Below are positions 6,692 through 13,123 of a DNA stretch of 13,123 bases, one piece after another. Source of the DNA: UBA4655 sp964585575 (GTDB lineage: Bacteria; Planctomycetota; Planctomycetia; Pirellulales; UBA1268); the NCBI GenBank assembly GCA_964585575.1, contig CAZPEM010000095.1, forward strand, positions 1 through 13,123, read 5' to 3'. The position numbers and the translations under genes are program-made. Within the stretch, counting starts at the first letter, position 1. Each line of letters opens with the position of its first letter. A model generated the notes under the pieces. The model saw only the letters and a list, made by a program, of their open reading frames with translations, made no database searches and was not told where the DNA came from.

Positions 6692-7687
6692 TCACGCGGC
6701 CGCGGCGAGCGAATCGATCCTGCGGTTGAGCTGGAGGAGCCTCTGCTCGATCGCCTTCGACTCCTGGCGATCCGCCAGGAGCGCGAGCATCTCCGGTAGC
6801 ACGGTGAGCGTCGTGTGGGCGTCTGCGATACGCTCTTTCCGGAGCTGGCGGATGGCCGTGCGGATCATCGAGCCAAGGTGCCAGCGGGCGCTCTTCCGCA
6901 TGATTGCCGGACGTTCGGCCTCGGCAAAACGCTCCGCGTTGAGCCGGATCGCCCGCACGATGTCGGGCCAGACGGCCCCCTTCGTGAAGAGCCGGCTCGA
7001 CTCGTTCCCGGCATGTCGTCGGTAGGAGGCGAGGGCCCTTGGCTCGTGCCACACCGGAAACCGCGTCCCGATCCTCACCCACATCTCCCAGTCGAGCGTG
7101 TGGCAGAGGTCGGTGCGGTAGGGGCCGACCGCCTCGTAGGTCTTGCGGGCGACGACGGCCGATGGCGTCTGCACCCGCTGCCGCTCGGCGATGATCTCCG
7201 GCCAGCGCGCGACGACACCCGGCAGCCATCGCAGCCGCGACGATGTTTTCAGCCGGCGTCCTTCGCCATCGACGATCCTGCTGCGGCAGAACGCCATGCC
7301 GATCCCGTCCGCACGGCGAAAGGCCTCGGCCATTCGGGCATAGAAGCCGGGCAGCACGAAGTCGTCCTGGTGCAGCAGGTGGATGAGCCGGCCGGAAGCG
7401 GCATCGACCGCCCGGTTCCAGTTGCCGGCAAGCCCGAGGCGGTTCGCATGCCGCACGAGGCGGACCCTCTCCCCAGCGTCGGCCGATCGGATGATCGCCG
7501 CCACGTCCGACTCCCGGGAGCTGTCGTCCACGACGACGATCTCCATCTGCTCGGGCCCGGGATCCTGCGCGAGCACCGAGCGGATCGCCTGCGCCAGCCG
7601 CATGTCCGGCTCGTAGGTCGGCAGCATCACCGAGAACAACGCGCTGCTTCGATCGCCCAAGGGGAGGCTCCGGATCCGAACGGCCAT
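6692..7687 (-). CDS. Family 2 glycosyltransferase
   Basis: The protein has 331 residues, on the minus strand. It has a GT-A fold: FSVMLPTYEPDMRLAQAIRS (18-37), MEIVVVDDSS (48-57), N-R-L-G-L-A-G-N-W-N-R-A (82-93), HQDDFVLPGF (106-115) as the metal-binding DxD equivalent, and DWEMWVRI (199-206) as the acidic catalytic motif, then PRALASYRRHAGNES. These are typical of soluble transferases adding a sugar to a surface glycan. The last 90 residues are helical and charged and may bind an acceptor or the membrane surface. No SD is seen before the start at 7687, which was chosen because it precedes the first beta strand. It is divergent from the large glycosyltransferase at 7939; acceptor and donor are unknown. 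Confidence 0.9.
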   Translation of the reverse strand: MAVRIRSLPLGDRSSALFSVMLPTYEPDMRLAQAIRSVLAQDPGPEQMEIVVVDDSSRESDVAAIIRSADAGERVRLVRHANRLGLAGNWNRAVDAASGRLIHLLHQDDFVLPGFYARMAEAFRRADGIGMAFCRSRIVDGEGRRLKTSSRLRWLPGVVARWPEIIAERQRVQTPSAVVARKTYEAVGPYRTDLCHTLDWEMWVRIGTRFPVWHEPRALASYRRHAGNESSRLFTKGAVWPDIVRAIRLNAERFAEAERPAIMRKSARWHLGSMIRTAIRQLRKERIADAHTTLTVLPEMLALLADRQESKAIEQRLLQLNRRIDSLAAAA

Positions 7688-7900
7688 GCCCGCCGGCGAA
7701 CGGGCTCGAGGGTGGTACCGATTCAGCCGCGGCCGCGAAAGGCTGCCCGAGGAGGTATCGGCCCCGAACGCCGCGGGATGGCGTGAAGGGCTCGGTTTTC
7801 CGGCTGCGTCGGTTGTTCCGTGGACCGCGCATTCGACGCATCTTGCCGAATCTTCCGATCGGTGGGATGGCGCCGGGCGAGCGAAGTACGTTGGGTGCCG

Positions 7901-7930
7901 TTGTCACGCGAACCGCCACGGGGCTATCTC
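7901..7930 (+). promoter_or_regulatory. Weak candidate promoter for the bifunctional glycosyltransferase
   Basis: TTGTCA (7901-7906), 18 bases, TATCTC (7925-7930), then only eight bases to ATG 7939. If used, the mRNA would be leaderless or nearly so. The -10 match is poor. The rest of the 251-base divergent spacer (7688-7938) shows no clear operator or hairpin; earlier in-frame starts at GTG 7783 and ATG 7867 run through it. Confidence 0.25.
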
Positions 7931-7938
7931 ACTCGTGC

Positions 7939-9963
7939 ATGAGACTGTTTCCACGTCGTGACCATCCTTCCCGTCGCCTGCTCCGGGCCCTCGCGCGGAG
8001 TGTGTTCGGCGGACGGCCCTGGCGATCGATGGGCGATCGTGGGCGGCGCCGGGTCGTGTTCGTCTCGGGCGAGCCGAAGACCGCGGGCCACGTCTACCGC
8101 GTCGAGCGGATGGCGAGGTCGGCAACGGAGGCCGGGTATGCGGCCGACATCGTGGCCGCGGACGACCTCGATCCCGTTCTCTGGCGGCGGGGCGAGATCC
8201 CGCCGGCGATCGTCGTCTTCTGGCGGGTGAGGCATCGCCCCATCGTCGAGCGGGCGATCGCCGAGTGGCGGGCCGCAGGCGCGAGGATCCTGTTCGACGT
8301 CGACGATCTCATGGTCGATCCGGCGATCGCCCGCGCCGACGTGATCGACGCGATCCGCTCGATGGGGCTGAAGACGGCCGACGTGGCCGGGCTCTACGAG
8401 GCGATCCGCCGGACGATGCTGCTGTCCGATGCGTGCCTCGCGCCGACGGTGCCGCTCGCGGCCGCGCTCGCCGCGGCCGGCAGGCCGTCGATGGTCGTCG
8501 AGAACGGATTCGACGAACAGGCCTACCGGGCGAGTCGCGAGGCCGTGCTCCGTCGCCGTCAAGAGCCGCACGACGGTCTCGTCCGTATCGGCTACGCGGC
8601 CGGGTCGCGGACGCACCAGCGGGACTTCGCCGTGGCGGCACCGGCGATCGCGGCGGTGTTGCGGGAGCACCCGCAGGCCCGGCTCGTGCTCTTTCGCGAA
8701 GCCGGACGCGGCGGAGATCTCGTGGATATCACCGAGTTTCCCGAGTTGGCGGGGCTCGCCGGGCGGGTCGAGTGGCGGCGGGCGGTGCCGCTTGCGAGGC
8801 TGCCGGACGAACTCGCCCGGTTCGACGTCAACATCGCGCCGCTCGAGGTGGGCAACCCCTTCTGCGAGGCCAAGAGCGAGCTGAAGTACTTCGAGGCGGC
8901 GGTCGTCGGCGTGCCGACGGTCGCCTCGCCGACGGAGCCCTTCCGAACGGCGATCCGCCACGGCGAGACCGGGTTTCTCGCCGCCGATGGCGCGGCGTGG
9001 CGGGAAGCGGTCGGCCGGCTCGTCGCCGACCCCGTGCTTCGCGATCGAATCGGCCGGTCGGCGCTCCACGACGTGCTTTACCGTTACGGCCCCGAGGGGA
9101 GGCGGGAGAAGCTCGCGGCGGTGTTCGGTCAGGTGCGCGGTGAGAAGCCGCCGCAGCAGGTCGAGTCGCTTCCGCAGCCGGCGATCGGAGGCCGCTCCGT
9201 ATCGCTGCCGGTCGTGCCGGAGCACGACGTGATCCTTCGGACCGGCGGCGGCCGTGTCGCCGACCTCTCGGTCGTCGTGCCGCTCTACAACTATTCGGGC
9301 GTCGTGGCCGAGGCGCTCGACAGCGTCGTTGCGCAGTCGCTCGGCAGCCTCGAGCTCGTCGTCGTCGACGACCGCTCCACCGACGGGTCGCTCGAGGTCG
9401 CGAAGGCGTGGATGTCGCGGCATGCCTCGCGATTCGTCGCCGCGACGCTCGCCCGCAATCGCGTCAACGCGGGGGTCGCCCTCACCCGCAATGCCGCGAT
9501 CGCGATCGCCGACGCACCGCTCGTCTTCCCGCTCGACGCCGACAACACGATCGAGCCCGACTGCCTGCGACTGCTCGCGGAGCGGCTTGCGTCTTCGACA
9601 GCCTCCGCCGCGCACCCCACGCTCCACCACTTCGGCGACCGCGTGAGGCGACGGCCCGCGAAAGACTGGTCGCCGGAGCGGCTCGCACGCGGCAACTACA
9701 TCGACGCGATGGCGGTCGTGCGAAAGAGCGCGTGGGCGGCCGTCGGCGGCTACCGCAAGGGCGGGTTCACCGGCTGGGAGGATTACGAACTGTGGTGCCG
9801 GTTCGTGGAGCGGGGCCTCTGGAGCGAGGCGGTGCCCGAGGCGGTGGCCCGCTACCGGGTCCATGCCGGCTCGATGCTCAAGCGGGACACGGCGGCCGCC
9901 ATGGAGCGGGTCGTGGCCGCCATCCGTGCCGAGCACCCCTGGCTCACGGTGCGGGCCGCCTGA
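7939..9963 (+). CDS. Two-domain glycosyltransferase: GT-B (GT4-like) fused to GT-A (GT2)
   Basis: The protein has 674 residues from ATG 7939; GTG 7783, ATG 7867 and ATG 8029 are alternatives, and the extra N-terminal sequence is basic and non-conserved. The N-terminal half (about 35-400) is a GT-B glycosyltransferase: RRVVFVSGEPKTAGHVYRVE, ILFDVDDLM, then the donor-site region FCEAKSELKYFEAAVVGVPT (about 308-327), with E residues placed as in the E-x7-E motif. The C-terminal half (from about 441) is GT2: DLSVVVPLYNYSG, ELVVVDDRSTDGS, LDADN (532-536) as the DxD, and GWEDYELW (612-619). Such fusions can add two sugars in turn to a surface polysaccharide. It is soluble, with no membrane helix. 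A promoter for sucC follows 12 bases after the stop. Confidence 0.88.
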   Translation: MRLFPRRDHPSRRLLRALARSVFGGRPWRSMGDRGRRRVVFVSGEPKTAGHVYRVERMARSATEAGYAADIVAADDLDPVLWRRGEIPPAIVVFWRVRHRPIVERAIAEWRAAGARILFDVDDLMVDPAIARADVIDAIRSMGLKTADVAGLYEAIRRTMLLSDACLAPTVPLAAALAAAGRPSMVVENGFDEQAYRASREAVLRRRQEPHDGLVRIGYAAGSRTHQRDFAVAAPAIAAVLREHPQARLVLFREAGRGGDLVDITEFPELAGLAGRVEWRRAVPLARLPDELARFDVNIAPLEVGNPFCEAKSELKYFEAAVVGVPTVASPTEPFRTAIRHGETGFLAADGAAWREAVGRLVADPVLRDRIGRSALHDVLYRYGPEGRREKLAAVFGQVRGEKPPQQVESLPQPAIGGRSVSLPVVPEHDVILRTGGGRVADLSVVVPLYNYSGVVAEALDSVVAQSLGSLELVVVDDRSTDGSLEVAKAWMSRHASRFVAATLARNRVNAGVALTRNAAIAIADAPLVFPLDADNTIEPDCLRLLAERLASSTASAAHPTLHHFGDRVRRRPAKDWSPERLARGNYIDAMAVVRKSAWAAVGGYRKGGFTGWEDYELWCRFVERGLWSEAVPEAVARYRVHAGSMLKRDTAAAMERVVAAIRAEHPWLTVRAA

Positions 9964-9975
9964 TTTCGCAGCCCC

Positions 9976-10004
9976 TTGGAAAGCGGTACGACGCGTGCGA
10001 TATT
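9976..10004 (+). promoter_or_regulatory. Sigma70-type promoter for sucCD
   Basis: TTGGAA (9976-9981), 17 bases, GATATT (9999-10004), with TGC directly before the -10 as an extended -10 element. Transcription would start near 10011, giving a leader of about 30 bases before ATG 10042. The spacing and the extended -10 make it the best promoter match in the window. Confidence 0.55.
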
Positions 10005-10041
10005 CCCGGCCGTCGGAGCCCACCCCGGAGCCCTCCCGCCG

Positions 10042-11238
10042 ATGAAGATCCACGAGTACCAGGCCAAGGACCTCCTGCGTGCCGAGGGCGTGCCGGTGCT
10101 CGCCGGCCGCGTCGCAAGGAGCCCCGACGAGGCTGCCGCCGCCTACGAGGCGCTCGGCACGCCGATCTGCGCGGTGAAGGCTCAGATCCACGCCGGCGGC
10201 CGTGGCAAGGGGAAGGTGAAGGGCTCCGAGCAGCGTGGAGTCGAGCTTGCGAAATCGTCCGCCGATGCCCGCCGCATCGCCGAAGGGCTGCTCGGCAAGA
10301 CGCTCGTCACGATCCAGACCGGCCCCGAGGGGCAGGTCGTCCGGCAGGTGTTCGTCGAGAGCGGCTGCGCGATCGCCCGGGAGCTCTACTGCGCCGTGCT
10401 GGTCGATCGCCGCGTCGGCTGCCCCGTGCTCATCGCGAGCACGGCCGGCGGCATGGACATCGAGGAGGTCGCCGCGAAGACGCCCGAGCTCATCCTCACG
10501 GAGCCGTTCGACGCCGATCGCGGTCTGGCCGGCTGGCAGACGAGGCTGCTTTCGGCGAAGCTCGGCATTCCGACGGCCCACTGGCGGGCGGCCGAGCAAT
10601 TCTTCAAGGCGCTCACGCAGGCGTTCGTGAAGCTCGACGCGTCGCTGCTCGAGATCAACCCGCTCGTCTTCACGAAGGATGGCACGTTCGTCGCCCTCGA
10701 CGCGAAGATGACGTTCGACGACAACTCGCTCTTCCGCCACAAGGACGTCTTGGGCCTGCGGGACGAGGCCGAGGAGGAACCGGCGGAGATCCGCGCGGCG
10801 GCCGCCGGCCTCTCCTACGTGAAGCTCGACGGCACGATCGGCTGCCTCGTGAACGGGGCCGGCCTCGCGATGAGCACGATGGATCTCGTGAAGCTCCACG
10901 GCGGCGAGCCGGCGAACTTCCTCGACGTCGGGGGCGGGGCCGACGTCAAGGCGGTGACGGAGGCCTTCCGAATCATCCTCTCCGACAAGAACGTCAAGGC
11001 GATCCTCGTCAACATCTTCGGCGGCATCATGCGGTGCACGACGATCGCCACGGCCCTCGTCGAGGCGTCGAAGACGGTCGGCTTCAACGTGCCCCTCGTC
11101 GTGCGGCTCGAGGGGACGGAGGTCGAGGAAGGGAAGAGGATCCTGGCCACGAGCGGCACCGCGATCATCGCCGCCGAGGGCCTCACCGACGCCGCCAAGA
11201 AAGTCGTCGCCGCCTCGAAGGCCCAGGTTTCAGCATGA
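10042..11238 (+). CDS. sucC: Succinyl-CoA ligase, beta subunit
   Basis: SucC binds nucleotide and succinate and, with SucD, interconverts succinyl-CoA and succinate with ATP or GTP formation in the TCA cycle. It has 398 residues, close to the usual length. It opens with MKIHEYQAKDLL, the family start; the ATP-grasp part has AQIHAGGRGKGKVK (48-61), LEINPL near the end of the grasp fold, NGAGLAM (271-277), and NIFGGIMRC (324-332) in the C-terminal domain that meets SucD. No strong SD precedes ATG 10042, as for most genes here. The stop overlaps the sucD start (ATGA), indicating coupled translation. Nucleotide preference cannot be read from sequence alone. Confidence 0.97.
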   Translation: MKIHEYQAKDLLRAEGVPVLAGRVARSPDEAAAAYEALGTPICAVKAQIHAGGRGKGKVKGSEQRGVELAKSSADARRIAEGLLGKTLVTIQTGPEGQVVRQVFVESGCAIARELYCAVLVDRRVGCPVLIASTAGGMDIEEVAAKTPELILTEPFDADRGLAGWQTRLLSAKLGIPTAHWRAAEQFFKALTQAFVKLDASLLEINPLVFTKDGTFVALDAKMTFDDNSLFRHKDVLGLRDEAEEEPAEIRAAAAGLSYVKLDGTIGCLVNGAGLAMSTMDLVKLHGGEPANFLDVGGGADVKAVTEAFRIILSDKNVKAILVNIFGGIMRCTTIATALVEASKTVGFNVPLVVRLEGTEVEEGKRILATSGTAIIAAEGLTDAAKKVVAASKAQVSA

Positions 11239-12122
11239 GCATCCTCGTCGACCGCAACACCCGCGTCATCTGCCAGGGCATCACCGGCAAATCGGGCGAG
11301 TTCCACACCCGCGGCTGCCTCGACTACGGCACGAAGATGGTCGGCGGCGTGACGCCCGGCAAGGGGGGCGAGACGGTCGCCGGCCTGCCGGTGTTCGACA
11401 CGGTCGCCGAGGCGGTCGAGAAGACCGGCGCAAACGCCACGATGATCTTCGTGCCGCCGCCCTTCGCTGCCGACGCGATCCTCGAGGCGGTCGGAGCCGG
11501 CATCGACGTCGTGGTGGCGATCACCGAGGGGATCCCGGTGCTCGACATGGCCCGCGTGCTGCCGGTCGTGAAGGCCTCGAAGAGCGTGCTCATCGGCCCC
11601 AACTGCCCCGGCGTGATCACGCCGGCGCAGTGCAAGATCGGCATCATGCCCGGCTACATCCATGCCCCCGGCCACGTCGGCCTCATGAGCCGCTCCGGCA
11701 CGCTCACCTACGAGGCGGTCTGGCAGCTCACGCAGCTCGGCCACGGCCAGAGCACCTGCGTCGGCCTCGGCGGCGACCCGCTCGTCGGCTCGAGCTTCAT
11801 CGACATCCTGCGGCGGTTCGAGGCCGACCCCGACACCCACGCGATCATGATGATCGGCGAGATCGGCGGCTCGGCCGAGGAAGAGGCGGCCGCCTTCGTG
11901 AAGGAGCACGTCTCGAAGCCGGTGGCCGCCTTCATCGCCGGCCGCACGGCCCCTCCTGGAAAGCGGATGGGGCATGCCGGCGCGATCATCTCCGGCGGCA
12001 AGGGAACGGCCGAGGCGAAGCTCGAAGCGCTTCGTGATGCCGGGATCGAGATCGCCGAGAGCCCAGCCGACATGGGGCAGGCGATGGCCCGCGCGATCGT
12101 CCGCGGGGCGAAGCGGCGGTAG
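11235..12122 (+). CDS. sucD: Succinyl-CoA ligase, alpha subunit
   Basis: SucD carries the CoA site and the phosphorylated histidine of succinyl-CoA ligase. It has 295 residues and begins at ATG 11235, overlapping the sucC stop by four bases. It starts MSILVDRNTRVICQGITGKS; QGITGKSGEFHT and GGVTPGKGGE form the CoA-binding Rossmann part, VLIGPNCPGVI lies in the middle, and the active-site loop is GHAGAIISGGKGTAEAK with His 247. All expected catalytic residues are present. The open frame runs far upstream of this ATG inside sucC and the glycosyltransferase gene, but that part is a shadow of the GC-rich codons. No terminator is seen in the 40 bases before the next gene. Confidence 0.97.
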   Translation: MSILVDRNTRVICQGITGKSGEFHTRGCLDYGTKMVGGVTPGKGGETVAGLPVFDTVAEAVEKTGANATMIFVPPPFAADAILEAVGAGIDVVVAITEGIPVLDMARVLPVVKASKSVLIGPNCPGVITPAQCKIGIMPGYIHAPGHVGLMSRSGTLTYEAVWQLTQLGHGQSTCVGLGGDPLVGSSFIDILRRFEADPDTHAIMMIGEIGGSAEEEAAAFVKEHVSKPVAAFIAGRTAPPGKRMGHAGAIISGGKGTAEAKLEALRDAGIEIAESPADMGQAMARAIVRGAKRR

Positions 12123-12149
12123 ACCCGCCGGTTCGAAGCCGCCCGAGGC

Positions 12150-12155
12150 TACAAT
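12150..12155 (+). promoter_or_regulatory. -10 element (TACAAT) before the lutA-like gene
   Basis: TACAAT lies in GCTACAATCCG, nearly identical to 3651-3661. It ends seven bases before ATG 12163, so a transcript from it would be leaderless. No good -35 is seen 16-18 bases upstream. Read-through from sucCD is also possible. Confidence 0.4.
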
Positions 12156-12162
12156 CCGGGGC

Positions 12163-12879
12163 ATGCTCGTCAGCCTCTTCATTCCCTGCTTCGTCGACCA
12201 GATGACGCCGCAGGTCGGCATGGCGGTGGCGAAGGTGCTCGAGCGGCTCGGCCACGCGGTCGAGTTTCGCGCAGCGCAGACCTGCTGCGGCCAGCCGAGC
12301 TTCAACGCCGGCTACTGGGACGAGGCCCGTGAGGTCGCGATCCGGGCGATCGGCGTCTTCGAAGGAGCCGAGGCCGTCGTGGGCCCGAGCGGTTCGTGCG
12401 TGGCGATGATGCGGGTCTTCTACCCGCAACTGCTCGCAGGCACGCCCCACGAGGAGGCCGCGATCGACCTCGCGGCCCGCACGTTCGAATTCGGGGAGTT
12501 CCTCGTCGAGAGGCTCGGGGTCACCGACGTCGGCGCCCGCTTCCCCCACCGCGTCAGCTACCACGACGGCTGTCACGGCCTCCGCGAGCTGCGGATCAAG
12601 GAGGCCCCGCGGAAGCTGCTCGGCGCGGTGCGGGATCTCGAACTCGTCGAGTGCGACGAGCCGGAAAGCTGCTGCGGCTTCGGCGGCCTCTTCAGCGTGA
12701 AGTTCCCGATGATCTCGACGGCGATGGCGGAAGTGAAAGGGGGATCGCTTGCCCGCACGGGCTGCGACTACATCGTGTCGAGCGACCCATCCTGCCAGCT
12801 CCAACTCGACGGCTGGCTCTCGCGCAACCGCGAGAAGCCCCGCACGATCCACCTCGCCGAAGTCCTCGCGACGACGTGA
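12163..12879 (+). CDS. lutA: LutA-like (Fe-S)-binding protein with two CCG domains
   Basis: The 238-residue length matches LutA/YkgE, a subunit of the LutABC complex that oxidises L-lactate; the related GlcF serves glycolate oxidase. It has two cysteine-rich CCG domains: C9 with TCCGQPSFNAG (40-50) and C79 in the first, and SYHDGCHGLRELRIKEAPR (132-150) with ESCCGFGGLFSVKFP (168-182) and C211 in the second. All ligands expected for iron-sulfur or heterodisulfide-type binding are visible. The start follows a TACAAT element at seven bases. lutB and lutC are not seen; the structured repeat begins 19 bases after its stop, and only 62 bases remain after it. It is probably lactate or glycolate related; its partner enzyme is unknown. 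Confidence 0.85.
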   Translation: MLVSLFIPCFVDQMTPQVGMAVAKVLERLGHAVEFRAAQTCCGQPSFNAGYWDEAREVAIRAIGVFEGAEAVVGPSGSCVAMMRVFYPQLLAGTPHEEAAIDLAARTFEFGEFLVERLGVTDVGARFPHRVSYHDGCHGLRELRIKEAPRKLLGAVRDLELVECDEPESCCGFGGLFSVKFPMISTAMAEVKGGSLARTGCDYIVSSDPSCQLQLDGWLSRNREKPRTIHLAEVLATT

Positions 12880-12897
12880 GTGCCCCCGACTGATCTT

Positions 12898-13061
12898 TGA
12901 TGCACGTCAAACGTGCTGGTTCGGGGCTGCCCGTGCCCATCGCCGGACGCTCGCTACGGACATCCTGTCCTTCGCTCGCTCGGATGCAGACATCGCTCCG
13001 CAATCCTTGCTTCGCTTGTCTGCATACGCCGGCTCCCGGGCACGGGCAGCCCCTCACGGTC
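12898..13061. repeat. Structured dispersed repeat, copy B
   Basis: This 164-bp copy aligns in full with 148-310. Its outer stem is a perfect 16-bp inverted repeat (12923-12938 with 13038-13053). Further stems are 12902-12907/12911-12916 (six pairs, CAA loop), 12958-12962/12966-12970 (TCC loop), 12984-12992/13017-13025 (nine perfect pairs), and within that loop 13000-13003/13007-13010 (TCC loop). The two TCC hairpins sit in a repeated frame, TCGCTNCG-hairpin-TTCGCT, so the interior is itself a degenerate duplication. It starts 19 bases after the lutA-like stop codon. It has no T-tract, so it is not an ordinary intrinsic terminator. Confidence 0.88.
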
Positions 13062-13075
13062 AAGCGTGGCGCTCA

Positions 13076-13123
13076 ATGAGTCACACAGGCACTCTGATGC
13101 TGAACGCCGGGGGAGCGGACGCG
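13076..13123 (+). CDS. Possible start of a gene running off the right edge
   Basis: ATG 13076 opens a frame (MSHTGTLMLNAGGADA) that stays open to the window end; ATG 13097 is in the same frame. Sixteen residues are too few to identify it. Its position after a LutA-like gene would suit a lutB, but nothing in the residues shows this and it may be non-coding. Confidence 0.2.
   Translation, partial: MSHTGTLMLNAGGADA

Noticed and set aside
7924..10899. A 991-codon open frame on the minus strand
   Set aside because: It is antisense to the two-domain glycosyltransferase and to sucC, has His/Arg/Asp/Val-rich low-information sequence, and shows no domain. It is a shadow of GC-rich codon use.
9408..11234. 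Long in-frame extension upstream of sucD
   Set aside because: The predicted protein is an Arg-rich shadow of the glycosyltransferase and sucC; true SucD sequence begins at ATG 11235.
12898..13061. Insertion sequence or MITE with target duplication
   Set aside because: I found no matching short direct repeats at the edges of the two copies and no transposase; a MITE origin remains possible but is not shown.
1..13123. tRNA, rRNA or a defence system
   Set aside because: No cloverleaf, rRNA segment, nuclease, toxin-antitoxin pair or restriction gene was recognised on either strand.

Overview
The window is GC-rich bacterial DNA with long, tightly packed genes and few clear Shine-Dalgarno sites. 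It carries a PEP-CTERM surface protein with an autotransporter-type beta-strand repeat and many envelope-sugar genes. Together these point to a planctomycete, probably of the Pirellulales type. That assignment is inference from gene content and style; there is no rRNA or other taxonomic marker in the window.

Layout: bases 2-136 are the last 44 codons of a + strand gene, probably a methyltransferase. Bases 137-575 are non-coding and hold three things: copy A of a roughly 164-bp structured repeat (148-310), an array of four direct repeats with a GATTCGTCCCAG core (338-425), and a promoter-like zone (502-548) just before a 611-residue PEP-CTERM protein (576-2411). That gene converges on rfbB (2408-3478, minus) and their stop codons overlap. 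A divergent intergenic region (3479-3693) leads into a compact + strand operon of two CDP-paratose-2-epimerase-like SDR proteins and a polyprenyl-phosphate-type family 2 glycosyltransferase (3694-6672). A minus-strand glycosyltransferase (6692-7687) converges on that operon. A + strand two-domain glycosyltransferase (GT-B plus GT-A, 7939-9963) follows. The last third is central metabolism: sucC-sucD (10042-12122), with a good sigma70-type promoter, then a LutA-like CCG-domain protein (12163-12879). Copy B of the structured repeat (12898-13061) follows directly.

The sugar genes would supply and transfer modified sugars. RfbB makes dTDP-4-keto-6-deoxyglucose, the two SDR enzymes probably epimerise nucleotide sugars, and the glycosyltransferases build or anchor a surface glycan or exopolysaccharide. 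PEP-CTERM proteins are commonly linked to exopolysaccharide production through exosortase sorting, so the surface protein fits beside these genes. SucCD belongs to the TCA cycle and LutA to lactate or glycolate oxidation; they look like housekeeping neighbours rather than part of the sugar locus.

The most unusual feature is the duplicated structured repeat. Its two copies have diverged in primary sequence but keep four stems through compensatory base changes. Each copy contains two small hairpins whose triloop reads TCC on the + strand and GGA on the minus strand, and each copy begins within about 20 bases of a + strand stop codon. The direct-repeat array with near-helical spacing upstream of the PEP-CTERM gene is the second signal worth following.
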